Origin: Niebla homalea
Taxonomy: Eukaryota > Ascomycota > Lecanoromycetes > Lecanorales > Ramalinaceae
Length of the DNA stretch: 64,000 nucleotides
Direction: 5' to 3'
NCBI GenBank assembly: GCA_019925105.1
Contig: JAHGAU010000026.1
Coordinates: forward strand, 1-64,000
Shown: one piece after another, positions 1 through 11,991 of the stretch
How positions within the stretch are numbered: the stretch's first letter is position 1
Layout of the letters: every line of letters starts with the position of its first letter
Notes under the pieces: model-generated
Databases searched by the model: none
The model's input: only the letters and a program-made list of their open reading frames with translations
Told to the model about the DNA's origin: nothing
Made by a program: the position numbers and the translations under genes

Positions 1-122
1 GTCCGACTTGCAGAGCTGTCTCAGTATCCGTACATGAGCAACCTATACTTAAAGGAAACGTTCTCCAAAATATATACTTATAAACAAGCATCAATTCCAT
101 CACACCCCGTACTCAAACAAGC

Positions 123-1331
123 TCACTTCAGCTTCAAAGGATACTCCACACTCTCGATATCCTCGGGGTACTTCATTCCATTCTTCTCCCTCACCTCATC
201 CATCACCTCCATTATCAGCACGCTCTCCTCCCATCCCTCTAGCCTTCCCTCTTTCCTCCCTTCCATCAACGCAAAGCCACACTCGTCCGCTTCCCAGAAC
301 ATCCCCTGCCCTTCACCCTCTGGCTGCTTATCCTTTCCAAACCCATTGTACCAACCTGATCCTTTTCCAGGCCCCGGTTGTGGCCATTGCTTATCTTCAC
401 AAGTTCCATCCGATAATATAAGTCGCGTCTTCGTGGGCCGAAAGATTGGCGGCCACACCTGCACCTCGCCCTTATCGCCCTGAATCCTGACGGCAGGTCC
501 ACTCGCACCTTCCCCATCCAGATCCCCATCAATAATCATGGATGTCGTGGCAAACCCGTGCGCATCCCCACCCCCACCGCCGCCATTCGGGAAATTCATC
601 AAGATCGCGGTATCCGTATCTGCCCCCGTCGGGAACTTCTTCATGCTCGACCCAACCACCACCGGCCTTTGCCGCTTCCCTTCCGGTTGGGTGAGATACA
701 GCGTCTGAAAGAGCCAGGTCAGGGAATAGATCCCCAGATCCAACAACGCGCCCCCCGCCAGCTTCATGTTCACCATCCGGTGCTGCCCATCCGCATGCGC
801 GTTGTATGGATCCCCGGCCTTGTCATTGGCCGCGGTGACGCGCGTGATGTGACCCAAGCGGCCGGACGTGATGAGCTCGCGCACGTAGGCCGAGAGGGGG
901 AAGTAGCGCGTCCAGACGGCTTCCATGAGGAAGAGGTCCTTCTCCTTGGCTTTCTCGACCAGCCGCTTCGCCTGCGCCGCGTTGGTCGTGAAGGCCTTCT
1001 CGCACAGCACGTGCTTCCCGGCTTCGAGGCAGAGCATGGTGTTTTGGTAGTGGTGCGAGTGCGGGGTCGCGACGTAGACGATGTCGATTTTTGGGTCCTT
1101 GACGAATTCTTCGTAAGAGCCGTACGCCCTGGCCGATGAGGGGGCATCGACGTCCTTGAGGAAGGGCGCGGCGCGAGCGGGGGAGGAAGAGGAGGCGGCG
1201 GCCGCGACGGTGTGGGTCAGGTTGGTCACGTTGCGGGTTTTGGGGTCGACGGTCAGATCGCGGGCGAAGGATTGGGCGATGCCACCAGTGGCCAGGATGC
1301 CCCAGCGGAGGGTGAGGTTTTGTTTCGACAT
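123..1331 (-). CDS. GFO/IDH/MocA-family NAD(P)-dependent oxidoreductase (dihydrodiol / D-xylose dehydrogenase type)
   Basis: Single-exon 402-aa protein, the usual length for the family. Residues ~8-130 form the Rossmann NAD(P)-binding domain, with a glycine motif near the N-terminus (WGILATGGIAQSF), VYVATPHSHHYQNT, and CEKAFTTN in the place of the family's EKP motif. The C-terminal half carries the family's substrate domain (EAVWTRYFP, GGALLDLGIYSLTW). Known relatives are dimeric dihydrodiol dehydrogenases and fungal NADP D-xylose dehydrogenases, probably cytosolic; which substrate applies cannot be read from sequence. A glycine run (residues ~250-255) and acidic/glycine-rich inserts lie in surface-loop positions. 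The ATG at 1331 is preceded by a normal fungal leader and precedes the Rossmann motif by only ten residues. No signal peptide. It appears intact, unlike several genes to its right. Confidence 0.87.
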   Translation of the reverse strand: MSKQNLTLRWGILATGGIAQSFARDLTVDPKTRNVTNLTHTVAAAASSSSPARAAPFLKDVDAPSSARAYGSYEEFVKDPKIDIVYVATPHSHHYQNTMLCLEAGKHVLCEKAFTTNAAQAKRLVEKAKEKDLFLMEAVWTRYFPLSAYVRELITSGRLGHITRVTAANDKAGDPYNAHADGQHRMVNMKLAGGALLDLGIYSLTWLFQTLYLTQPEGKRQRPVVVGSSMKKFPTGADTDTAILMNFPNGGGGGGDAHGFATTSMIIDGDLDGEGASGPAVRIQGDKGEVQVWPPIFRPTKTRLILSDGTCEDKQWPQPGPGKGSGWYNGFGKDKQPEGEGQGMFWEADECGFALMEGRKEGRLEGWEESVLIMEVMDEVREKNGMKYPEDIESVEYPLKLK

Positions 1332-2880
1332 GGTTTCTCAGCTGTGCAATGAATGGGTCAATGAGTGAAGGAAGACTGTAGAAGGACTCTTATCGGGAAG
1401 AAGCTAGAAAAGGCGGTTTATGTGGGAGAAAACGGCAAGATCGAATGCTACGTCATTCGGGGCTCGAGGGGAAACCCTCAGCCGGAGAGATGCGGAGATC
1501 GAGAGTACCTTAAGCGGAGATCCTTCCGCTGCCGTTGTCTCCTTAGAGACGGTGGAATTATTAATGCGATCTCGGTCATGCACGGATTGACCAGTAAGAC
1601 TAAGGCACCAAAGGCAAAATGGAGAGGCTTGTGTACAAATGTCCACCTTGGGGTTTGGGAGGTTGTGAATCATATTCGACCTACTTGGGGAGAGTGATGG
1701 ATATAACAGGGGAGAAGTCGCTCTCCTTCCATCAACCCTTTCTCTCTTCATCAGACTAGAAACTCCATTGAGAGGAACACATCCATCACACACGAGACTC
1801 GCCCTTTATCAATTGCACATCATCTCTGCCAGTAACGAGAAATAAAACCCACCAAACCTCCCATCTGAACCACACTACCACACAAACCCTTCCTCACCAA
1901 ACCTACCATCCACCACCACCAACACCACAACAACAGCGATGTCCAACTCACTCCTCTCGGCCACCTCGCACCCAATCATAGCACCAACGTTAACAATAAC
2001 CGCTCTGGCAAAGCCTCCTCAGGCAACGACAAACCCTCGCCACGCACAGCATCCAATCCATCCATCAAGCAGGGCTCCACCGACAGCGGCCACAAGTCCC
2101 GGTGGTCAGGTGTGCCATGGTACTATCGGAACTTGCCTCCAGAAATGGGCGTAGGGGTGATTGGGTAGCTTTCTCTTCTGGGAGGTGGTGGGGAGGGAGA
2201 TTGGGTGGAGGGGATGGTGTGTATAATGAACAGCGGGAGAGAAGTGTAAATGCGGAAGAGGAAGGAATTCATCAAGAGGGAATGGGGAGAACGAAGTAAG
2301 AAACAAACAAGATAAACAACCAATGATAAAACATTTCCATACAACCTCTGCCCCATCCACCTTCTCTCGCAGTACTGCCTACCCTTACATGGGCACGTTT
2401 CATAACAGCTATTATCACCGGTCCATCCCCTCCTCGTCCACCTTCGCCCCCACCACTGCTTTCTCCCTCCTCCCAACCGTCCGTCCCGGAGCCCATCTAA
2501 GTGCAATTCGTACACTCTGGCACAACCAGCTGGTGATGTAGTCACCCACGTCCACGCCGTTATAGTCCCTCAAACTGCCCGTGCCGGTACTGGATGAACG
2601 CGTCACCATGCGCCGTGCACGTACTCGCCGAACTGTCATCTCATCTCATCTCATCAGCATCCGTTGCCTGCATCTCACATCATCATATCCAGAAAGGGAG
2701 GGAGGGAGGGGAAGGCCAGCCCTCACGTCGTCAACCGACACAACGCCCCCTGATCCGGGCCGAAGGAGCCGATGTTCCGGAGACTTTGTCACAGCGTTAG
2801 CATCAGTATTTCCGTCAAGACTGAGTTGCTGCGTGATAAAAGGTGGGAGGGAAGGGGAAAAGCGACATACTACGGCGCCG
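1332..2880. other. Intergenic stretch with one weak small reading frame
   Basis: No recognised gene. A frame on the + strand ending at TAG 2166-2168 reads GHLAPNHSTNVNNNRSGK and then SRWSGVPWYYRNLPPEMG, which looks protein-like (polar tract followed by an aromatic/proline tail). It has no in-frame ATG: the only nearby ATG (1939) is in another frame, so an upstream spliced exon would be needed. The rest is CT/CA-rich leader-like DNA plus simple repeats, including four TCATC units near 2637-2656 and a GGGA run near 2697-2710. Confidence 0.25.
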
Positions 2881-3204
2881 TCAAAACAATACACTGCTCG
2901 AACGGCTGCACCTTCGCCCCAGGTGCCCGTGTAGTTGTCCCCGTGCAGATGTAGATCTGCATGGCCCATCAGCACCTGCATACCAAGCCACCTGGCTGCG
3001 AGGAGCAGGTGAAGCCGTCACACATTGCCAGGGGTGCGCTTCTCCAAGGGGCCGGTCGTGGCGGAGCTGGTGTCCCATGCGGCGGAGGATTTCGTCGCGA
3101 GCGATGGGCTTGAAGCCGTCGGAAAGAGCGGTCAGGGCCGGCGCTGCGTGGGTGGAGGAGGCGAGGAGGAGGAAGGTCGTTGTGAGGGTTTTGAGCAGCT
3201 GCAT
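2881..3204 (-). CDS. Probable small secreted protein, gene model incomplete
   Basis: From the ATG at 3204 the protein begins MQLLKTLTTTFLLLASSTHA, a clear signal peptide (basic n-region, Leu-rich core, small residues before the cleavage site). It continues for about 35 more plausible residues (APALTALSDGFKPIARDEIL...). Downstream the reading becomes arginine/serine-rich and unconvincing, while other minus-strand frames at ~2880-3010 show protein-like, cysteine-bearing text (CDGFTCSSQPGGLVCRC; DLHLHGDNYTGTWGEG...VYCFDG). The real protein is therefore probably spliced across frames, or shifted by an indel. I could not place the introns with confidence. A small cysteine-containing extracellular protein is the likely product; no function can be assigned. 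Confidence 0.35.
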   Translation of the reverse strand: MQLLKTLTTTFLLLASSTHAAPALTALSDGFKPIARDEILRRMGHQLRHDRPLGEAHPWQCVTASPAPRSQVAWYAGADGPCRSTSARGQLHGHLGRRCSRSSSVLF

Positions 3205-4777
3205 CGTGGAGATCGGTGGTTGGGTTGTGAGGTTTGGATTTGGGGAGGGGATTATGAGTTAATTGAAATTGATGAATGAGTCGTGAGAGAAGAGTGGGGG
3301 TTTGCACTGGTTTTTATACGGATGAGGTCAGGGTCAGGTAGGGATGTTGATGAACAGAATTGGGATGACAATGTCCACGATCTGACATTGAATGAAGTGG
3401 TCAGTAAGATTCTGTCTCTTTTCGTGATATAACAAAGGAAGGTGCAGCTGAGGAGCTCCGCCGTTACCGTGATCGCCGCTTTCAGAATAATCTTGAATTG
3501 AAAGTTGTGAATGAGGAGTTGAGGCAAGTTCCAGGTATTGGATACTTTCAAAAGACTGGCCAGCAATCACTCCAATCCGAGCCCAATTGTACGCATCGTC
3601 ACCGATAATTTGGCCCCAATGGTTCATAAAGTAAGCGTTGCAAAACCTCTTACCACGTCTTCTCTACACCTTACAGCCTGATGTCATTAGGATTGAAAGT
3701 CCCGGAATCTGGACGACTTTCTCAATTGAAAGATGATATAGTGTGGGGCCCTGCTGGCCTTGCTTTGCGTTGCGGATGACCCCGTGATCTGCAAGTAGAC
3801 GCATAAAGTTGAAATTGCCTTTTCGTACAGTCCTCGTTCTCGACCCAAATAGGCAATTGCCATGACCAAATCGATGCGATGCAAGCAGGACACTCACCGT
3901 GAGGCTCTGGGCACGACTTCTCCACTTGAAAGCACCCAGAAATGCACGATGACAGGTTGCTATGAGGAAAGGGTGTACCGATAGGGACACAATAATCTTC
4001 GCTGATACAACGGAACCCCTGTAGCAAACATTGATATCCTGATTGTAGACTGCTTCAACATGGAAAATTTCACTCGCGGGATGCTTGGCAATTGCGAGGA
4101 GATCTTTTCAAACACTGAAGGAGTTACAGGTAGCTCAAGATTGGTGAATGCTCTCGCCCAGAGTCGAGACCAAAGCCATGATCTCTGTTCCTCGAAATTC
4201 GTTTGCGATGTCCATAAAAGGCAACGAAATTACTACGATGGCAGATATCACCGAGATCGATAAAAGGCAACGGCTTTGTGCTGATTCCTTCTCACTCGCT
4301 GCTTTCATCTCGGAGATTCCGAGGCTACAGCTTTAGTCTTGATATTTAGACGTTCGAGCTGGCACAGATGCCGTAACCCGTAAGGAGACACAGAGGCGAG
4401 GGCCGGCGCGAACATTCCGCAAAGCGAGGATTTTGGCCCGCCGCTCGGGACTTAATAAAGCCCGCGTTCTCCGGCCAATGGTAAGCTCCGCCTTGAGTAC
4501 AAAATACCCCTGAACTCCGCTCCGATCTTTCACTTCTTGATATGAGCTTAGCACGAAAGGCACTCTGCTACCAGGTTTGCGGGAGGTTTTCTAGAACCTA
4601 GTGCTGAAATGAAGATTTTTTATATATTAACGCAGGCCCCATCACTGTCAAAATGGGACGAGACAATCCTGAACCTTTGTCCTCGAAGCGCGCTCCAGAA
4701 TTCTGATCAATTCCTTGACCAACATACCATCAACGATATAGCGATAATCGAAAGTCATTAGATATCAGCAGCTCGCT
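3205..4777. other. Intergenic, no supported gene
   Basis: Short frames only, none resembling a known protein. A ~13-bp direct repeat (ataaaaggcaacg) occurs twice about 50 bp apart near 4212 and 4260. A locally GC-rich stretch lies at 4370-4490. No tRNA or other RNA gene was recognised. Confidence 0.4.
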
Positions 4778-5302
4778 ATGCCCAGAGTCTCGACCGCTAT
4801 TGACATTATAGCACCGCCTAGCACGGTTTGGGCAGTCCTCACAGACTGGCAGAGTTATCCAGAATGGAACCCTTTCATGGTCAAGCTCTTCGGTGAATTG
4901 CAAGGTTCGTCGTTCCCCATCCAGCCCAACCGTATGCACTGACACGTGAGTACAGTCGGCGGCAAACCCACCGCCACCATTAAGCCCCGAACAACAGCTC
5001 CGGCATGACTTTCAGTCCCGTCATCCAACGGGTTCTCCCAGACCAGCATCTCCATTGAGGGGACGCCTACTGGGTATCCCCTGGCTGTTTACAGGCAACC
5101 ATCACTTCGTTCTCCATGCTACCGAGACGGGGACCAAATTCGAGCAATCCGAACACTTCTCCGGCATTCTGGCGTTGATGTTACATTGGATTGGCTCGAC
5201 GTCTATGAGACAACGACGAGAGGCTTCGACTCAATGAACGAGGCGCTTAAGGCAAGGGCTGAGGGGAAGTCTTCGTCAGGCACTGCCCGAGGCAGAGGAT
5301 AG
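4778..5302 (+). pseudogene. SRPBCC (polyketide cyclase/dehydrase-like) gene, frameshifted
   Basis: The first exon (4778-4904) reads STAIDIIAPPSTVWAVLTDW and then YPEWNPF, the classic N-terminus of SRPBCC/START-like proteins that bind small hydrophobic ligands. A 51-nt GT...AG intron (4905-4955) follows. Exon 2 starts in frame (VGGKPTATIKP) but then needs a one-base shift near 4985-4990 and another near 5056. After these it gives the family core GIPWLFTGNHHFVLHATETG and KFEQSEHFSGIL. A third shift near 5175 leads to the C-terminal helix (TTTRGFDSMNEALKARAEG), stopping at 5300-5302. The first two faults are consistent with single-base losses in C and G runs. Either the gene is dead or the consensus has homopolymer errors. 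Length without the faults would be about 155 residues, normal for the family. Confidence 0.7.
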
Positions 5303-7096
5303 AGTCGGATGTGTCAGCGTAATCACGATGAGATTACAGGAGCTCCGCACCAAGCGTGGCAGAAAAATGTTGTTCCACATTACATTGCAGAATTATTGGC
5401 ATGACATGGTGCTGTTCGGTGAAGGTAGCTTTTCCCTTGACATGACGTAACGTCGCCTCATTCGCGCGCTTCAACATTGATCATTGGGTTGACGATTGGA
5501 TCCTGATTTCCGACGAGAAGGGTGATGTAAAATCAGTGCCCGATGTGAATTGCATACTTACGATCAATTTTCCACGGTGCGACCGTACGGCTCGGGTTTT
5601 ACATAGGCAGAGGATCTTTTACCACATTGATCTTGCTTGTCTGCTCGGCTCCCACATCTCTTCCTCTCCTTCCCTACTTCTTCGTCTCCTTCCCCGAAGC
5701 TTATGGCCTTTGAAGCTGGAGGGGTAGTCTGTGGGCTGAAGAGACCCCAGGCGATTCAGGACACTAGTGGCCCTCCGCAATCTGGGGGGCCAGCCCGGCA
5801 GGTTTAATTTGGCCACGGTATCTGATTTTTGCATATCCCTTGAAAGGCCTTAAGCCGGCGCTGATGGTGATGGGCTTGTCGAAATCGGTATTCCAGACCT
5901 TACCTCCGTAATCTTCCAAGCCAACCATCTTGATTTACTCCGTATTTACCTTCTGTTCTCGGGAAAACTATCCTGAACATCCAGCTCGGTATGGTAATTT
6001 CCAGCTGCGTTGATCTATCCTATCCATCCAATGCTTGGGCCCTCCGTATTTGCCACGCCGAGCTTTTTTTGGAAATGGACTTTGCACCACATAATTCCGT
6101 CGCCCTTACCAACTTGGTATACACCTTGAGTCACATCTGCAACGGTGTTCCAGAGATCAACAATGGTGCCAGATCCCCACCTGCTCTTAAAATGAGAGGC
6201 ACTCGTTGCGTTGATTTGTCCAGCGGACCAAGCATGCCAGGCGAGTGAGTTGGGCATCATCGCCAGATTGAGTGGAAACGTGAATTACTGGGTCGTGATC
6301 GATGACTGTGAGTCGAGGCCCTAACCTGAATGAACCATTCCCATCGTCAGCCCACGGCTGGCTTCAAGCACACCACTGGATGCCTGAGCCGAGATGAGTG
6401 TGCCGTACGAAGATCTCAATTCACGCCACGGGAGGCAATTAGATGTAAACCCTGCTGTAGCAGGAATCGATGAGGCTCCTGTCAAAGGATGAGTTGACAG
6501 GCACTGGAGGTTCCAGTGGTTGTGACGTCCAAATATTGAGTACGGATCATTTTCCTTCAGCCCCGAGACGTACTGATGGGAATATCAACTGCAATCGCCC
6601 AGATCTTGCCATGGGCGAGGTCGGAAAATTCTGAGATAGGGGGTTAGAATAGGTATTCCGTCTCCCCAGAAACTGAGTCCATCGGAGACTGGGGGATGAG
6701 GCATGGCAGGAGGCGTCAGACTGAATGGTGCTTGAAACAAGGCAGTCAGTGTTAAGAATGGGTGTCAAGGCGAGCTAATTGACAGAAAAGTCAAATCCAG
6801 GATTAGACTGTGGAACTGACACTGCGTTTCAATCGATACACAATATGATTGCGATAAGTTGGCCAGAGGATGTTGTCATGTGTAGATGGTGTTCAAAAAC
6901 TAGAGATTGAAACGCTTGCCCCATTGCGGACTTTCGTATTGGTAAATCAAGTAGGGTCATATGCCCTCGGCCATAGCACGAGCGTGTCAATGCAACAATG
7001 TACTGTACAGCCAAGTTCGCTGCCTTCATCATCGTTGAACTTCAGCCTGTCGCGCATTCTTTGTATTGCCTTACATCTTTCTGACTGGCCCGACAC
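5303..7096. other. Intergenic, nothing recognised
   Basis: About 1.8 kb of normal-GC sequence with only short unrelated frames on both strands. I see no conserved domain, RNA gene or long repeat. Confidence 0.4.
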
Positions 7097-9258
7097 TCAT
7101 GGCAAGGCCATAAACACGCTCAGCAATTTGCCATAGTTAGGCGTGCCCAACCCCGTCACAGGATCCCACCCCGTCACAGCAGTGAAGCCTGCAGTCCCAC
7201 ACCCCCTGATTACCACCGCTCGTGATATCATTCAGAGCCCCAGGGTTGGCGTAGAGTGTTGGGTTGATGAAGCCCACGGGTCCCTTGCCAGCATTCGCGC
7301 GCTCTTCATTGATCAGCGTGATGATCCCACCCACAGTAGGCGACGAGGCCGATGTCCCGTAAATCAAGGTGATTTGGCCATCCACGGCGACGACGTAATT
7401 AGCTCCGTTGGCGGAAATGTCTGGGTATCCGCGCACCGTCTGCGAGTTGTTGTATTGCGTGGCCGTGTATGTGGGTTCAGAGTTCGCATAGTAAGCCTCC
7501 ACAGCAGAAGCCTGGTAGGATGGCTGAGCGAACACGTTGCTGAAACCCCACCAGAGAAGATGACGGTCTCGCAAGCTTCCTCGGGTGCGGTGACGCTGGC
7601 GCCAGGGACAATCTGCGTGGCGCCCACAGATGTCACGTAGGGGCAAGTGCCTGGGAATGAGGGGTTGAAGGTGCCGGAGCCGCCGGTGTTAAGAGTGCCG
7701 CCGGCGCACATGGCGCTGGTACAGCAGTCGCCCCCGTTGCCGGCGACGCCGTAGTCCCCGGAGGAGTAGAGGATCGTGGTGCCTTGCATGCCGAGTTTCA
7801 TATATCTGGAGGGGGGTCAGCTGAAAGGCCGGGGTAGTTTCAGAGGTCGGTGACTGTACTCATTGCATTGGCGTATTTCGTAAGCTGCCGTAAGATCTGC
7901 CTCATTTGATCCGTACGAGGTGGAGATCACAGCAGCAGCGGTGTACACACCACAGTCGCGCGACTTGTAGCCTCCACTGTTGGGGTCGGGGTATGTTCCA
8001 TCGCTGTCATAGAGTCAGCAGTTGACGCCTTGGTGGATTACGGAGAAGCTTACAAGTTGGCGTTGTCGCCGCCTCCAGAAGTGCAATACGACGCATCGAG
8101 TGCATCTAGGAAGTTGTTGAATGAAGCACCCTCAACAAGATCTCCGGCTTGGTATAGTGTGACCGTCTGCGGATAGACTTTTGGAAGCTCAGCTGAGAAA
8201 AGCAGAATCGCTGGAGTGTTGCATGTACTTACCGATGGCAATTGCATACTCAAGGTCGAGGTCAGATTCTCCATTGTAGTTGAAGCTTTGCATGGTCGTC
8301 TGGTCAACACCACCGTCGATCGAGTCAAAAGTTGGGGCAGTACCCGACGGGATTTGACGTGCCAGATTGGTGTAAAATAGATCGAGATCAGCCTGCAAGT
8401 AGGCTTGTGGCGTATACTCGACAATGCCATATGATGACATGGCGAGAGTCCCGTTCGGGAAGCCGTAGAGTGCGCGAAGACAATCAGGAGTGACCATGGT
8501 GTTGCACGTTGTGAGGTCGAAAGGCTCGGCAGCGTCAGGACTTATTCCCGGACCTTTGATCGTTGGACCTTTCTTGGGCAAGAAGCCGTCGCTGGGGTTG
8601 CCAGGCTTCAGGTTGTCGGGGATATCCCGTTTCGTTCTACGCTGTGCAGGATCGGTTATGATCTTGGTATCGAAATGAACAGTCGGCATGATAAGATCGA
8701 TGTGATCAGCGACATGCTCTGGCACGCTGTATTCATCGCAGGCAATGTGCCTTTGCCCGGTTTGATGGGAAAACACTTTGTATTCGGTCCGTAGCAAGGC
8801 TTCGACTTCTGCAATACTGGCGTCGAAGTTGAGCTAATTACGACCTCTGGCGAGGGAGATGCGAGAGGCCTCAATGCCGGACTCCTCAAGCCACTGTTGG
8901 ACTACATCGATGTTTTCCTGCTTGGGAGCAAACATGTCTACGATCTGTTGTGAGGGGTCAGCCTGATTTCAATTGTCATTGCGGTGCCACTACTGACTTC
9001 TTGAGGACTCAAGTGCTGTCCAAACTTCTCACTGCTTGGGTCTGAGACTTGCATCAAGATGTCGTCACCGAGCTCGATGTTCTTCTCCTTCAAGCCAATG
9101 CGGACGGGTAGCTTGATCCGGCCGTCGGGCTTGAGACGATCATCTGGGGTCCAGCGGGATTGACCACTACGCTGTTCAAGGACAACATGGTTGTTGGTTG
9201 GAAGTGCTGTAGCTTGGGCTACGACAAAGGCAAGAGCTGCTACAGTTTGGATATGCAT
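7097..9258 (-). pseudogene. Secreted tripeptidyl-peptidase (sedolisin, peptidase family S53), disrupted
   Basis: Extracellular acid protease family that removes tripeptides. From ATG 9258: signal peptide (MHIQTVAALAFVVAQATA), a prokumamolisin-type propeptide, then the catalytic domain. Four introns fit the frame: 8945-8997, 8193-8232, 8004-8053 and 7806-7859. Catalytic features are visible: Glu/Asp in NGESDLDLEYA, the oxyanion Asp in LYSSGDYGVAG, Ser in YGTSASSPTVGG, and the C-terminal calcium-site region (DITSGGNQG...GLGTPN) ending at TGA 7097-7099. Three faults break it. An in-frame TAG at 8834-8836 lies where the family has Trp in its RGRNW motif (a G-to-A change that fits RIP). One G is missing near 7547, inside the FSGGGFSNVF region. 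One extra G sits near 7204-7209, in NQG|CGTAG. The two indels lie in G runs and could be sequencing errors; the nonsense change cannot be explained as a homopolymer error. Treat as a probable pseudogene. Confidence 0.85.
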
Positions 9259-11453
9259 TGTGCAATTGGACTGCTCGAGAAGACCGTGGGCTTCCTTGAG
9301 AAGGGGGTTTGGTAGGGACTATATATCCAGCCTGGTGCAGATATCAAATCATTCGACAGATGATCGTTCTCCTCCTGGAAGTTCACGGCTGAGTCCCAGA
9401 GGAGCAGGAGACGAATCACTTTAGCGTGCGAAGATGAGTCGCGTGTGCGTTGCTTTCGTTTAATTTGCCCTGATGACAAGGAACATCCACTAACTATGCA
9501 ATCGTCCTTCTCCTTCGAGTCAAATAAGACCGATACTTGCCTAAACAGATGACCGCTGGCAACGTATTGGGCTAATCTGCAGCGCAGATCTTCATCTACA
9601 GGACGCAAGTCGAACGTGAACCTGACATGAGGAGAAAGCAGCGCCGTTGATCGCACAGGATCAAGGATGGCGGCTGACTTGCGTACCTGGGAGGATTGGA
9701 CCTGAACTCACTGATGGCGTTAGGCTCCCATTATCGTAACGAATGAGAGATCAAGCCGTTTCTTGTTTTGTTGACATGCGAAGAAGCGTCCAGGGTCATG
9801 CCTGGTGGGCCAAAGAAATATCAGCGGCTACAATGTAGTTATAGCTCATCCTTGGCAAGGAAAGCTTATCGGCACTGAATGCGGAGGTACGGATGTACTA
9901 CTGTACAGCACAGCTGCTGCAGCTGACCGGATCCAACTGCATTTTGATGAAAATTTGATGCAGACGTATCTATGTGGCGCAGTCGTGTGCGTCCAAGCTT
10001 CATTAGAAGGGGAAACGCAGAAGCAACAAGCGAGAGCGACTAGAAAGTGCCTTGAACGGCTTGTTGCAAAGTGCAAACTGCTTGTATTCAGTCTCCTTGG
10101 TGCCGGGAGAAGGGCCGCTCCGATAAGCTGAAGCTGGCCTTGTCCCACCTAGACAGGACACATATGCCAAACGCGGGGTTCTCGATGAAGCTGGAGTGGC
10201 AGGTGATTCGATTCTGTCCCGAGTAAGGTTGCACGATCCATTAGAGCATGCATCGCTGTTGTGCTTATCTCTCGCCTTATCTTACCTCGTCTGAGCGGCT
10301 GTGTGCCTTGCATGACCCTAAGGAGGAACAGGAAGGTCCCTATGAAGAGACAATCAGTAATCTTGATAGCTTGCTTACTTTCCTGCACCATCGTATCCCC
10401 CATGGAGGTAGCTTAATAACGCACTTGAACAACTGCACGAAGATACAAGTTTGCAGCAGCTTGTTGGTTGCGGGCGTGGGATTCCCATGACCACCTGGCC
10501 CACCCCCCATCGCCCAGCCTGGACACTGAAAGTTTTGGAAGGGCAAATGATCCCGTGTCTGGTAGTGAGAGTCGATCGTCACAAGCTTTAAATGGCTCTC
10601 GCCTGACGAGAGAATGATGGTGTTCGAGCAACACGCAGTCAGGCTCACGAACCTCCAGCGCCGCGAGTCCGATGGAGGTCATCTGGCGATGCTCCTGTGG
10701 ACCGTTGATTGCTCACAACGATCTTCTGACTCTCGGCCTCACGGAGTGGCGAGCATCCCGTGTGTGCACCTTCTCTTTACCCGTGGGCAACGCCACCAGT
10801 GCGAACGCCATCCCAGGTCCAGAACGACCTTTCGAGTCAAAGGGCAAAACGAGGCGGTTTCGAACACGAACCATTCGCTGTTGAGGATACTAGAGGTTAT
10901 TCGAGTGTGTCGATGAAGGTGCGGAGAAATGGACAGGCGGATGGCGCCTCTTTATGTATGGGAACCTTGCATCGCATGTGTATGAGCTCTGTGCTTCCTT
11001 CATTGTGGTGATCGATGTGGCATAGTTTAGGCGAAGCCTGGCGAGCGAGGCAGGCTCACAGTGGCCAGTTGGTGATTATAATGAAGACGCTGTTGATTTG
11101 AGCCACGTTAGCCAGGTATGTTTCACATCTCGCGGATGATCGCCTGCCTGCTCTCTGGCGTCATGGTGAAAGCAAGAATGGTCAATGGGCCAACCCTGAC
11201 CAGGGATCATCAGCATCTGCGCTTGGTGTAAAGAAAACGGAAGGGAGAGGTTTCTCATTGGGATGAGGGGAATGAGCTGAGGCGCGTGCTGAAATTGTCT
11301 CGTCATACTGATAGATTCGCATGTGTGATTTGCCATTTTCAATGGGTAAAAGCTTCCATTGCTTCTTGGCGATCGTTGCCTGATTGCTCTGTCTAGCTTC
11401 TAGGAGTCTGCCATCTCATATGCAAGTCGGATCTAGCCTTGGACTTGTATTGT
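9259..11453. other. Intergenic, nothing recognised
   Basis: Normal-GC DNA with only short frames (up to about 138 codons in a minus frame at 9240-9656). None shows a domain, signal peptide with a plausible body, or codon pattern I would defend. No RNA genes seen. Confidence 0.4.
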
Positions 11454-11906
11454 TCATAGCTCTCTTGCGAGTTTCAACAAGTCCTCCCCAAATTCGGGAT
11501 GTTTGCCCTTTTGGCCGGGATAAGCCGACTCCGTCATGGGATGTAGCAGCTTGTCATTCAACATCAATTGCCCCGCGAATAACGATCTGCCCTTGGCATC
11601 CTCCCACTGCTCTTTCTCGTCGGATGACAAATCTTTCAAATCGCAATTCACTCTGATGGCGATTCCCAGTGTACGCCCCACAAAGTCCCATATGAAATAT
11701 ACTTTGTTCTTGCTCGCAGCAGGGGTCATGTATGTCTGCTGAAGGTTCGGAGCCATGGCTTCGTGATACGCAAGTTTGTCAAGGAGGACAGCGAGCTTGG
11801 TGACGAGTTCGTACCACTCGGGGGCGGATCCTTCAGAGGGCTTGGGAAATTGTTTGGAGGTCAGATGTTTGGTAAATTCTTCTCGAGTGGCCACGTTAGG
11901 ATCCAT
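11454..11906 (-). CDS. Hypothetical 150-aa protein
   Basis: Open frame from ATG 11906 (MDPNVATREEFTKHLTSKQF) to a stop at 11454. The protein is soluble, mixed helical, with a hydrophobic centre (ELVTKLAVLLDKLAYHE; KVYFIWDFVGRTLGIAIRVN) and a charged C-terminus (FGEDLLKLAREL). No signal peptide, transmembrane segment or metal-binding motif. I do not recognise the family. The frame stays open upstream of 11906 to a non-ATG codon at 11936, but the ATG is preferred. A YAG acceptor-like site (ctcactag) lies about 15 nt upstream of that ATG, so a 5'-UTR intron is possible. The gene is divergent from the Zn2Cys6 regulator across about 400 bp, so the two may share a promoter. Confidence 0.6.
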   Translation of the reverse strand: MDPNVATREEFTKHLTSKQFPKPSEGSAPEWYELVTKLAVLLDKLAYHEAMAPNLQQTYMTPAASKNKVYFIWDFVGRTLGIAIRVNCDLKDLSSDEKEQWEDAKGRSLFAGQLMLNDKLLHPMTESAYPGQKGKHPEFGEDLLKLAREL

Positions 11907-11991
11907 GATGGACTTTGTTGTAACTAGTGAGTGCAATTCTTGGAGAGGAAGTTTTCAAGTCATTGGGTTGGGGTGTTGACAGAAGCTTGGG

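Noticed and set aside
558..1139. 193-codon + frame and several minus frames over the first kilobase
   Set aside because: Shadows of the GFO/IDH/MocA dehydrogenase coding strand caused by high GC; no independent homology.
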